Part shown: piece after piece, positions 9,763 through 17,173 of the stretch
How the letters are laid out: the number at the start of each line of letters is the position of its first letter
Numbering within the stretch: position 1 is the stretch's first letter
From: Flavobacterium sp. LC2016-12
Lineage (GTDB): Bacteria > Bacteroidota > Bacteroidia > Flavobacteriales > Flavobacteriaceae
NCBI RefSeq assembly: GCF_015351595.1
Contig: NZ_JADKPT010000002.1
Location: forward strand, 462,524-526,523
DNA: 64,000 bases
Reading direction: 5' to 3'
Made by a program: the position numbers and the translations under genes
The notes under the pieces: model-generated
The model's input: only the letters and a program-made list of their open reading frames with translations
Told to the model about the DNA's origin: nothing
The model's database searches: none

Positions 9763-10566
9763 CTAAATCTTAGTAATCAAAAATTCAACCCGTCTGTCAA
9801 AATCATCACCACGTCCTAAAGGATATTTATTTCCACAACCTTGATAAGACATTCTGTTCTTGGAGACTTTTTTAGTAGAAAGATAATTGAAAACGGTTTT
9901 GGCACGGTTCCACGAAAGTCTTCTTTCTTTTGTATCTTTGTCAATTCCGTCACTGTAAATTTCGGGAGTGCAGCAAACGTGACCTCTAATTTCAAATTGA
10001 ATTTTTTTATCAGTTTGTAGTTTTACCGCAATTTTATCCAGTTCTTTTTTTGAAGCAGGAGTAAGTTTTGAACATCCAATGTCAAATAATATATTATCAA
10101 GGTATATTTTATCACCAACTTTTAAATTGTCTTTAAACGAGGTATAAATACCCTTTCCAAAACTATTGCGTTTCACCACAATCAAGTCAACCCGCCGATT
10201 TTTTGTACGGGTTTCGTGAAGGTTTTCTACGGTGTCCGGTTTTAAGACAACACGGCCTTTTCCTTCTAAAATAACAATTTTACTTTGATTAAAACCGGCA
10301 GAAACCAAGAGGTTCTGAATCGTATTAGCACGATTATTTGATAATCTAAAATTATAGTCGTCGTTACCGCGATCATCGCAATAGCCATAAATCTGTACAG
10401 ACTCCACTTTTGTAGTGTCTATACTTTTAATAAATTTAGTTACAACTTCGGTTTGTTGTGGAGTAAGATCATATTTATCAAACTCAAAATAAATGGTTTC
10501 AATAGGTTTTTGCTGTGCCGATAAATTGTAAATAAAAAATAAAAACAACAGTCTGCAAATTTTCAT
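9763..10566 (-). CDS. Secreted protein with two tandem OmpA-like domains
   Basis: 267 residues with a short signal peptide (MKICRLLFLFFIYNLSAQ). Two OmpA-like peptidoglycan-binding domains follow directly: about residues 25-135 (YFEFDKYDLTP, then GYCDDRGNDDYN, then RTKNRRVDLIVV) and about 150-267 (LFDIGCSKLTPASKKELDKIA, RGHVCC, SWNRAKTVFNYL, FDRRVEFLI). There is no membrane barrel or other domain, so it is probably periplasmic and binds peptidoglycan. Cysteines in both domains (Gly-Tyr-Cys; Cys-Cys) could form disulphides. It is 5 bases after the S41 protease gene and probably cotranscribed with it. Confidence 0.85.
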   Translation of the reverse strand: MKICRLLFLFFIYNLSAQQKPIETIYFEFDKYDLTPQQTEVVTKFIKSIDTTKVESVQIYGYCDDRGNDDYNFRLSNNRANTIQNLLVSAGFNQSKIVILEGKGRVVLKPDTVENLHETRTKNRRVDLIVVKRNSFGKGIYTSFKDNLKVGDKIYLDNILFDIGCSKLTPASKKELDKIAVKLQTDKKIQFEIRGHVCCTPEIYSDGIDKDTKERRLSWNRAKTVFNYLSTKKVSKNRMSYQGCGNKYPLGRGDDFDRRVEFLITKI

Positions 10567-10571
10567 TTTTT

Positions 10572-12209
10572 TTAAATTTTTAAAATCGTCTTGTACTCGG
10601 TTTGATTATTTAAAACGTTGACCGCTTTTTTAATTTCTGAATTATTTTTAATGTAAAATTGATATAAACCTTCCTGATATTGGTATCTTTTGATAAGCTC
10701 TTCCTGAATTAGACCTTTAATTTCTTTTTGGTTTTTATCCAATAGGGTGGTTTCGCTTTTTTCAAGTGCTGCCAATAATTGTTGGTATTCCGGGGCAATT
10801 GTTTCGTCTATTTTCTCCGTTTTGGCTGCTGCCAAAGTGTTTTTCAAAGCTACTTCGGTCTCGGTATCAAAACTGATCTTATTTGCTTTTAAATATTGCT
10901 TAAAGCTCGCGTAATCAGCATCAGTCAGCACCGGAATCTTATCTCCTAAATTTGGATTTTTGTAATAATACGTTGTAGCATAATCAAAAATCCCGTCATT
11001 CTTCAATAATGCTGTCGTAATCGGACTCATTTTAGTTTCGTCTAATTCAATATCTGGCAAGACACCTCCACCATCATAAACCGTTCTTCCTTTTCTGGTT
11101 TTAAAAGCATTGAAATTTTTAGCATCCGTTTTTTGAGCGACACCATTTTTGTCTTTGTGCGCATAATCCAACGCCTGAATACAACGGCCAGATGGTGTAT
11201 AATAACGAGAAATGGTAACCTTCAACTGAGTTCCGTAAGTCAGGTCAACAGAACGCTGTACCAAACCTTTTCCAAAACTGCGGCTTCCTAAAATAACAGC
11301 GCGATCTAAATCCTGCAAAGCTCCGGAAACAATTTCAGATGCTGAGGCACTTCTTCCGTTTACTAAAATAGCAAGTGGAATTTGTGTATCAACAGGTTCT
11401 TTGGTCGTTTTATAAGTGTTGTTGTGTTTTTCAATTCTTGATTTTGTTGTTACGATAACTTCATTTTTCGGAACAAATAAATTACAGATGTCAATTGCTT
11501 CATTTAACAAACCGCCTGGGTTTCCTCTTAAATCCAAAACAATTTGTGTTGCACCATCAGCTTTCAGTTTTTCTAAAGCTTCTTTTACTTCTGCAGCCGC
11601 TTTTCTGCTAAAATGTGCCAAAACGATATAACCTGTTTTGTCATCAATTTTTCCATAAAACGGAACCGATTTGATATCAACTTCGTTCAAAACCAACTCA
11701 GTTGTAAAGGTTTTTCCCTGACGAAGGTACTTGATCTGGATTTTGGTATTTTTTGTTCCTTTCAATAATTGAGAAGCGTCGTCTTTAAAATCGGCAATCA
11801 AAACATCACCAATCTGAATAATTTCGTCACCCGCTTTTAATCCGGCTTTATCTGCAGGATAATTTTTATAAGGCTCACGAACAATTAAACGATCTTTTTT
11901 GCGAGATATCAAGGCGCCAATTCCAGTATATTCTCCGGTATTATTGATTTTAAAATTGACAACATCTTGTTCGTTAAAGTAAACCGTGTACGGATCTAAA
12001 CTTCCCAACATGCTTTTAATCGCTTTGTCCATCAAATCACCGGGATTGGTTTCGTCGACATAATTGGTGTTAACCGCTTTAAATAAAGTCGTGAAGATTT
12101 CGATTTGTTTGGCGATCTCAAAGAAATCATCTTTGAAACTGGTTCCAATAAATAAAAATCCTGCGGCAACGGCTGGTATAACGAACTTCTTTTTGAGATA
12201 AGGATACAT
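10572..12209 (-). CDS. S41 family C-terminal processing peptidase
   Basis: 545 residues with an N-terminal signal anchor (FVIPAVAAGFLFIGTSF). A PDZ domain occupies roughly residues 85-165 (GEYTGIGALISRKKDRLIV, then DKAGLKAGDEIIQIGD). The S41 protease domain follows, with the catalytic Ser in NGRSASASEIVSGALQD and the general-base Lys in GSRSFGKGLVQR. By family it trims C-termini of periplasmic proteins. The C-terminal ~170 residues are a helical extension common in Bacteroidota homologues. It lies between DUF4349 (3 bases upstream) and the OmpA-like gene (5 bases downstream), so these three form a likely operon. Confidence 0.94.
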   Translation of the reverse strand: MYPYLKKKFVIPAVAAGFLFIGTSFKDDFFEIAKQIEIFTTLFKAVNTNYVDETNPGDLMDKAIKSMLGSLDPYTVYFNEQDVVNFKINNTGEYTGIGALISRKKDRLIVREPYKNYPADKAGLKAGDEIIQIGDVLIADFKDDASQLLKGTKNTKIQIKYLRQGKTFTTELVLNEVDIKSVPFYGKIDDKTGYIVLAHFSRKAAAEVKEALEKLKADGATQIVLDLRGNPGGLLNEAIDICNLFVPKNEVIVTTKSRIEKHNNTYKTTKEPVDTQIPLAILVNGRSASASEIVSGALQDLDRAVILGSRSFGKGLVQRSVDLTYGTQLKVTISRYYTPSGRCIQALDYAHKDKNGVAQKTDAKNFNAFKTRKGRTVYDGGGVLPDIELDETKMSPITTALLKNDGIFDYATTYYYKNPNLGDKIPVLTDADYASFKQYLKANKISFDTETEVALKNTLAAAKTEKIDETIAPEYQQLLAALEKSETTLLDKNQKEIKGLIQEELIKRYQYQEGLYQFYIKNNSEIKKAVNVLNNQTEYKTILKI

Positions 12210-12212
12210 GAT

Positions 12213-13055
12213 TTATGCTTTTTTTCTTTTTAATCTTCTTCTAATAAAATAGGCTACTAAACAAAATAAGATAACAAACGGCCAAACGCTTAATAATGAA
12301 ATCAATAAATCAGATAAACTATAGAATCCTGATTTAATTGCTGTCCACAGTTTGGAGCCATACGATATTTTAACGCCTTCTTTTTCGGCAATTGTTTTGT
12401 AAAATTCAATAGTAATCGTGCTTTCAGAAACACGGCTTTCCAAATATTTGAGTTGGCCTTCTTTGGCATCGATCTCTTCACGAATAGTCGAAATTTGTTC
12501 CTCAATTTCTAAAATCTCACTTACCTTGTTTGCTTTTTTTAAGATTTCAAGATAACGTTCTTCGAGCTTTTTCTTGGTTTTTAATCTGGATGTCAGATCA
12601 ATAAATTGTTCCGTAACATCTTCGGCAGATATACTTTTAACTTCAAAATAAGAAACTCCTTTAGAAATATCACTTATAAAACGATCAAAATTCTGACTTG
12701 GAACTTTTATTGTAAGATTTCTAAAAACGGTTGCAAAATCTTTTCCTTCAGAATCGTTTATTATTCTTGCTTTATTTGTGGTCGCTGCGTTTTGAATTCG
12801 ATTGAAAGTAGTTTCAAGATCATCAGTTTCAAATCTTAAAGTCGCTTCTTTTATGATTTTCTGTTCGATTTTTTCTTTTATCGCAGGAGGAGCTGCCGGA
12901 TCCGACTGATCTGAACTTTTGTCGTATACAGCTGATTCATTTTTAGGCGGAAGTTTTACAGTTTGAACGGCCATAACTGTATCTTTGGCATCGTATGATT
13001 TATTACAACCAGAAAGAATTAAAACAAAACAGAAAAAACAAAAAATATATCTCAT
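12213..13055 (-). CDS. DUF4349 domain lipoprotein
   Basis: 280 residues. It starts with a lipoprotein signal (MRYIFCFFCFVLILSGCNK). The DUF4349 domain runs from about residue 65 to the end: IIKEATLRFETDDLETTFNRI, IKVPSQNFDRFI, SISAEDVTEQFIDLTSRLKTKK, a coiled-coil stretch (LEILKKANKVSEILEIEEQI and onwards), and a C-terminal membrane segment (LLISLLSVWPFVILFCLVAY) followed by a basic tail. It is probably anchored with its coiled coil in the periplasm. Function is unknown. It is the first gene of the group that includes the S41 protease and OmpA-like protein. Confidence 0.85.
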   Translation of the reverse strand: MRYIFCFFCFVLILSGCNKSYDAKDTVMAVQTVKLPPKNESAVYDKSSDQSDPAAPPAIKEKIEQKIIKEATLRFETDDLETTFNRIQNAATTNKARIINDSEGKDFATVFRNLTIKVPSQNFDRFISDISKGVSYFEVKSISAEDVTEQFIDLTSRLKTKKKLEERYLEILKKANKVSEILEIEEQISTIREEIDAKEGQLKYLESRVSESTITIEFYKTIAEKEGVKISYGSKLWTAIKSGFYSLSDLLISLLSVWPFVILFCLVAYFIRRRLKRKKA

Positions 13056-13135
13056 AAAGTTCCAATTTAGAGTTAAAACTACAATTTTTTTATAATTTTT
13101 TCTCTAATTTGATAAACAAAGTTGTTTTTTGAGAT

Positions 13136-13540
13136 TTAGATTTCTGTTTTGGTTTCAGAATCTGTCGTTTTGTTTATTTGTTGCAGAAATTTCTCAAACA
13201 ACTGAATCGTTTTGGTATTGATTTCTTCGTAAGATAATTTGTCTTTCGTTTGATAGAAAAACATCAGAGAATAAGGCTGTTCCACATTATCCCAAAGCAA
13301 ATGTTTGTTTAATCGATAGGTTTCTCGCAACACTCTTTTGAAATAATTGCGGTCAACGGCTCTCTTAAAATATTTCTTAGAAACGGAAACGCCCATTTTA
13401 ATTTTTTCTTCTGAATCAGCTTCCGCTTGACGGTAAACCAAACGCAATGGATATTTTGAAACCGATTTCCCTTCGGAAAACAGTAAACCAATTGTCGTTT
13501 TGCTCTTTAAGCGTTCATTTTTAGGGTAAGTGAAGTTCAT
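13136..13540 (-). CDS. rnpA: Ribonuclease P protein component
   Basis: 134 residues, the usual size. The basic protein subunit assists RNase P RNA in 5' maturation of tRNAs. Conserved features are the N-terminal FTYPKNERLKSKTTIGLLF segment, the central MGVSVSKKYFKRAVDRNYFK with the RNxxKR helix (DRNYFKRVLRE) and the final hydrophobic LMFFYQ strand. No rpmH gene lies upstream, as expected in Bacteroidota where the rpmH-rnpA pairing is often broken. A TACCTTTG box (13572-13579 on the reverse strand) lies 32 bases upstream of the start and may be its -7 element. Confidence 0.95.
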   Translation of the reverse strand: MNFTYPKNERLKSKTTIGLLFSEGKSVSKYPLRLVYRQAEADSEEKIKMGVSVSKKYFKRAVDRNYFKRVLRETYRLNKHLLWDNVEQPYSLMFFYQTKDKLSYEEINTKTIQLFEKFLQQINKTTDSETKTEI

Positions 13541-13827
13541 TTAATTCAGAAAAAAATTGCAATATCAGGTACAAAGGTAATTTTTTTATTTTCGGTTTAA
13601 AGTGGTTGATGGGTTTTATGAAATGAATTGGCACTTTTTTTATAATGTATAATAGTCCTACAGCGCTTAAATTTGTAAAATCCAATTATTAATGTAAATA
13701 CAATTCGTACAAATTGGTATAGTTTTTAGAGCATTATTTCTTTTAAGTACCGTATATGCTGATACTTGTATAATTTTTATACCGCTAAAAATTTATTTAT
13801 TACTTTTGGCAATTAATTTTTTAAAGC
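13541..13827. promoter_or_regulatory. Divergent AT-rich spacer rnpA / plsC
   Basis: This 287-base spacer lies between divergent genes. On the minus strand TACCTTTG (13572-13579) is a candidate -7 box for rnpA with TTT 19 bases further upstream. On the plus strand TACTTTTG (13801-13808), 19 bases before the plsC start, is a candidate -7 box without an obvious TTG. Nothing else was recognised. Confidence 0.45.
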
Positions 13828-14568
13828 ATGCAAAAGATAATTTCGTATCCCATATCCGTAATTTACTATTTATGTTTTGGATTGTGTCTGGTTGTTTTTC
13901 ATCCGATACAATGGATCTGCCTAAATGTTTTTGGCTATCAGGCTCATAAAATTAGCGTTGATTATTTAAATTTTTTCCTTTTAAGATGTACCAATCTTGT
14001 CGGAACTACGTATACTATTAAAAATAGAGAGACAATTCCCACGGGAGTTCCTTTGATTTTTGTGTCTAATCACCAAAGTATGTACGATATCGTGGCAATG
14101 ATTTGGTATTTTAGACGATTTCATTGTAAATTTGTAAGTAAGAAGGAGTTAGGTAGCGGAATCCCAAGTGTATCTTTCAATTTACGCCACGGAGGTTCGG
14201 TCCTAATTGACCGTAAAGACCCTAAACAAGCGATTCCTGTAATCAAAGGCTTGTCTGAATATATTGAAAAGAATACAAGATCTGCAGTAATTTTCCCCGA
14301 AGGCACAAGAAGTAAAACTGGTAAACCAAAAGAATTCGCCCAAAGCGGTTTGAAAATTCTTTGTAAATATGCGCCATCAGCGTATGTGGTTCCGGTAAGT
14401 ATCAACAATTCATGGAAAATGGTAAAATATGGCTTTTTCCCGGTTGGTTTAGGAAATCACCTTACCTTTACCGCACATAAAGCAATGGCTGTAAAAGATT
14501 ATGATTTTGCCGAGTTAATGAAGTTGACAGAAAAGGCAGTTGTTGAAGGAGTAAACGAGTATAAATAG
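13828..14568 (+). CDS. plsC: 1-acyl-sn-glycerol-3-phosphate acyltransferase
   Basis: 246 residues. It transfers an acyl group to lysophosphatidate in membrane phospholipid synthesis. The N-terminus is a membrane segment (VIYYLCFGLCLVVFHPI). The catalytic HX4D motif is His82-Asp87 in SNHQSMYDIV; the glycerophosphate-binding motif is IFPEGTRSKTGKP, and VVPVSINNS is block IV. The acyl-ACP desaturase gene follows after 53 bases on the same strand, which fits a lipid-synthesis pair. Confidence 0.93.
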   Translation: MQKIISYPISVIYYLCFGLCLVVFHPIQWICLNVFGYQAHKISVDYLNFFLLRCTNLVGTTYTIKNRETIPTGVPLIFVSNHQSMYDIVAMIWYFRRFHCKFVSKKELGSGIPSVSFNLRHGGSVLIDRKDPKQAIPVIKGLSEYIEKNTRSAVIFPEGTRSKTGKPKEFAQSGLKILCKYAPSAYVVPVSINNSWKMVKYGFFPVGLGNHLTFTAHKAMAVKDYDFAELMKLTEKAVVEGVNEYK

Positions 14569-14621
14569 ATTTTTGTTTTCAGAAATAAAACGGAAACACA
14601 AATCGCAATCTTAAATAAGTA

Positions 14622-15614
14622 ATGTCTATAAAAAACATTAGATTAGAGGTTATGCAGTTTTTGGAAAAAAACGTAGATAGCTTCGTAGAACAGTATTTAA
14701 TTCCAGTAGAAAAAATTTGGCAGCCGTCAGATTTTCTACCTAATTCTGAAGGAGATAATTTCTTTGAGGAGGTTAGAGAATTACGCGAAATTGCCAAAGA
14801 ATTACCATATGATTTCTGGGTAACTTTAGTAGGTGACACGATCACTGAAGAGGCTTTGCCTACATATGAATCATGGTTGATGGATGTTGAAGGAATAAAT
14901 CAGGTAGAGAATGGTGGAAACGGTTGGTCTAAATGGATCCGTCAATGGACAGGAGAAGAAAACCGCCACGGTGATTTACTAAATAAATACTTGTATTTGT
15001 CTGGTCGTGTGAACATGCGTGAAATTGAAATGACAACACAGCACTTAATCAACGACGGTTTTGATATCGGAACTGGATCTGACCCATACAAAAACTTTGT
15101 ATATACTAGTTTCCAGGAATTAGCAACCTATGTATCACACAACAGAGTAGCTCAAATGGCTAAGAAATTTGGTGATAACAAGTTGTCTAAAATGTGTAAA
15201 ATGATTGCTGGTGACGAAATGCGTCATCATCATGCTTACAGCGAATTTGTTACGAGAATTTTCCAGGTTGATCCTAGCGAAATGATGTTGGCGTTTCAAT
15301 ACATGATGAAACAAAAAATCGTGATGCCGGCTCACTTCTTAAGAGAATCCGGTCAAAAGATCAGTTCAGCTTTCGAACAATTCTCTGATTCTGCACAACG
15401 TATCGGTGTTTACACTGCAAATGATTATGTAGATATCATGCAGAAATTAATTGACAAATGGGAAATTGACAAAGTTTCTAATTTGACAGATGAAGCAGAA
15501 AAAGCACGTGATTACTTAATGAAATTACCAGCCCGTATGGCTAGAATTTCTGAAAGATTAGTAATTCCGCAGGAATCTCACATTTTTAAATGGGTTGAAC
15601 CTGCTAGATTGTAG
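14622..15614 (+). CDS. Soluble acyl-ACP desaturase
   Basis: 330 residues of the ferritin-like di-iron acyl-ACP desaturase family (fatty acid desaturase type 2). It introduces a double bond into acyl-ACP using oxygen and reduced ferredoxin. Iron ligands are visible in two motifs: EENRH with Glu113 and His116 in WTGEENRHGD, and DEMRHH with Glu199 and His202 in AGDEMRHHHAY. Family knowledge would place it in the cytosol making unsaturated fatty acids. It follows plsC closely, and a hairpin terminator candidate follows it. Confidence 0.92.
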   Translation: MSIKNIRLEVMQFLEKNVDSFVEQYLIPVEKIWQPSDFLPNSEGDNFFEEVRELREIAKELPYDFWVTLVGDTITEEALPTYESWLMDVEGINQVENGGNGWSKWIRQWTGEENRHGDLLNKYLYLSGRVNMREIEMTTQHLINDGFDIGTGSDPYKNFVYTSFQELATYVSHNRVAQMAKKFGDNKLSKMCKMIAGDEMRHHHAYSEFVTRIFQVDPSEMMLAFQYMMKQKIVMPAHFLRESGQKISSAFEQFSDSAQRIGVYTANDYVDIMQKLIDKWEIDKVSNLTDEAEKARDYLMKLPARMARISERLVIPQESHIFKWVEPARL

Positions 15615-15678
15615 ATTTTAGATTTCAGATTGATATTGCAATTGAATTTTGATATTGTAATTGACATTGAAAACATAT

Positions 15679-15720
15679 TGTTGATTGTTGAAGTGTAAGC
15701 TTTGACAATCAACATTTTTA
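15679..15720 (+). terminator. Candidate terminator after desaturase
   Basis: TGTTGATTGTTGAAG (15679-15693) pairs with CTTTGACAATCAACA (15700-15714) with two mismatches and a 6-base loop, followed by TTTTTA. The hairpin plus U-tract fits Rho-independent termination. Confidence 0.55.
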
Positions 15721-15795
15721 TTTAAAATAGAAAAAAGCCAGTGTTAATCCGTTTAAATCCGTGTCATCCGCGTGCCATTCCCAACACAAAAAACT

Positions 15796-16449
15796 ATGAA
15801 TAATTCTGATTTAATAAATAAAACAATTGCGTTCGTAAAAGAAAAACTAAATGATGCCGAAGGTGGACACGATTGGTTTCATATCGAGCGCGTTTATAAA
15901 AATGCCCTTTTAATTGCAAAAGATACTGATTGCGATTTGACTGTTGTTCAGCTTGGCGCTTTACTTCATGATATTGCCGACAGTAAATTTCATAATGGAG
16001 ATGAAACCATCGGGCCAAAAACGGCCAGATTGTTTTTGGAATCTGAGAATGTTTCTGAAGATACCATTCAACACGTGGTAAACATCATCGAAAACATCTC
16101 TTATAAGGGCGGAAATTTCGAAAAGAACTTCTCCTCTATAGAATTGGATATCGTTCAGGATGCGGATCGTTTAGACGCAATAGGGGCAATTGGAGTAGCA
16201 AGAGCGTTCAATTATGGCGGATTTAAAAATAGAGCCTTATATGACCCTGAAATTGCGCCTGTAACAAACATGAGCAAGGAAGAATACAAAAAGAATAATG
16301 CACCAACGATAAATCACTTCTACGAAAAACTTTTACTCTTAAAAGATAAAATGAATACGGAAACAGGAAAACAAATTGCAGCTGAAAGACATAAGTTTAT
16401 GGAAACCTTTCTGGCGCAGTTTTACGCAGAATGGGAGGGAGTGAAATAG
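15796..16449 (+). CDS. HD domain phosphohydrolase (YedJ-like)
   Basis: 217 residues from the ATG at 15796; an in-frame GTG at 15772 would only add residues from repetitive spacer sequence. It is a compact HD-domain metal-dependent phosphohydrolase: HDWFHIERVYKNA supplies the first His-Asp, LGALLHDIADSKF the HD pair, and DADRLDAIGAIGVARAF the late Asp. The whole protein is the domain, with no sensor or signal sequence, so it is cytosolic. The substrate is unknown; homologues are often annotated as predicted nucleotide phosphohydrolases. Confidence 0.88.
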   Translation: MNNSDLINKTIAFVKEKLNDAEGGHDWFHIERVYKNALLIAKDTDCDLTVVQLGALLHDIADSKFHNGDETIGPKTARLFLESENVSEDTIQHVVNIIENISYKGGNFEKNFSSIELDIVQDADRLDAIGAIGVARAFNYGGFKNRALYDPEIAPVTNMSKEEYKKNNAPTINHFYEKLLLLKDKMNTETGKQIAAERHKFMETFLAQFYAEWEGVK

Positions 16450-16480
16450 ATTTTTATTCCACAGAGATTCGCCAAGAAAA

Positions 16481-16530
16481 CAAAAAGCTTCACAAAGAAA
16501 TATAAATCTCTGTGAAGCTTTGTGTTTTTT
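16481..16530. terminator. Hairpin with T-tract after HD gene
   Basis: CAAAAAGCTTCACA (16481-16494) pairs with TGTGAAGCTTTGTG (16511-16524) at 12 of 14 positions and is followed by TTTTTT. It can end transcription of the HD gene. The sequence belongs to the CACAGAG/CAAAG word family of spacers seen elsewhere in the window. Confidence 0.55.
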
Positions 16531-16572
16531 TACTTTGTGTATTTCTACAAAATGCTTTTTTTAAATCTTAGG

Positions 16573-16956
16573 TTAGTGCATGCGCGAAATCCAATCTACT
16601 TGAGTAATTGTTGTCATGATAAAAAGGAGATAGCTTAAAAAACCTTTTTGCATAAAAATGCATATATATTTATTGAAAAAATTTAGAGAACTTATTTTTG
16701 TCTCCATTTTTTTTAATATGTAATTATTTAAATAAAACCAGAATATTAGAATAATACTAAAAGCGCATATTTTTCGGAAATCCGATGGGTTTATTTGATG
16801 TGCAAAGAAATTTAATTGGTGTGTTATGTAGATACTTATAAAAATTGTTGCAATGATTAAATTAGCAGAACGATTTAAAAGATTCTTTTTATGAAGAAAT
16901 AAGAATAAAAACAGGTTTAAGAATATGAAAAATACATAATAAATAAAGTTTGCCAT
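16573..16956 (-). CDS. Small hypothetical membrane protein
   Basis: 127 residues, very rich in Phe, Ile and Leu. Four hydrophobic segments are visible at about residues 3-21, 30-48, 61-80 and 104-120, with a Lys-rich loop before the last (YILKKMETKISS). No recognisable domain or catalytic motif. It lies alone on the minus strand between the HD gene and the feo block, and it is more AT-rich than its neighbours. It is likely a real but unassigned inner-membrane protein; the lack of recognisable relatives leaves some doubt. Confidence 0.55.
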   Translation of the reverse strand: MANFIYYVFFIFLNLFLFLFLHKKNLLNRSANLIIATIFISIYITHQLNFFAHQINPSDFRKICAFSIILIFWFYLNNYILKKMETKISSLNFFNKYICIFMQKGFLSYLLFIMTTITQVDWISRMH

Positions 16957-16989
16957 ATTCTGAAATTAATTTTAATCTATATATCTCTG

Positions 16990-17043
16990 TGAATTGTTTC
17001 CAAAACCTTTGTCCCTTTGAGCCTTTGCCCCTTTGAACCTTCT
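16990..17043. repeat. TTTG-word spacer repeat
   Basis: The spacer contains repeated words CCTTTG and CCCTTTGA (for example CTTTGTCCCTTTGAGCC then TTTGCCCCTTTGAACC). The same word family occurs at 31416-31450, 41621-41697, 51004-51133 and 58105-58150, always between genes. Confidence 0.55.
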
Positions 17044-17044
17044 T

Positions 17045-17167
17045 CTACGAACATCCACAATTCCCATCGCCACAATCCTTTTTCTTCTTAGATTTCCAAA
17101 AGAACTTCTTAATCAAAAAGACAACGGCGATAAATAATATTCCAAAGGCAATAATTTCTTGTATCAT
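17045..17167 (-). CDS. FeoB-associated Cys-rich membrane protein
   Basis: 40 residues: an N-terminal hydrophobic helix (EIIAFGILFIAVVFLIKKFF), then a Lys-rich turn and the Cys-rich tail KKDCGDGNCGCS. This single-helix plus CxxxxCxC plan is that of the small FeoB-associated proteins. The gene starts 6 bases after the feoB stop codon on the same strand, so it is the third gene of a feoA-feoB operon. It probably assists ferrous iron transport at the inner membrane, perhaps playing the FeoC role or binding iron; that role is inferred from position and composition. Confidence 0.85.
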   Translation of the reverse strand: MIQEIIAFGILFIAVVFLIKKFFWKSKKKKDCGDGNCGCS

Positions 17168-17173
17168 AGCCGT

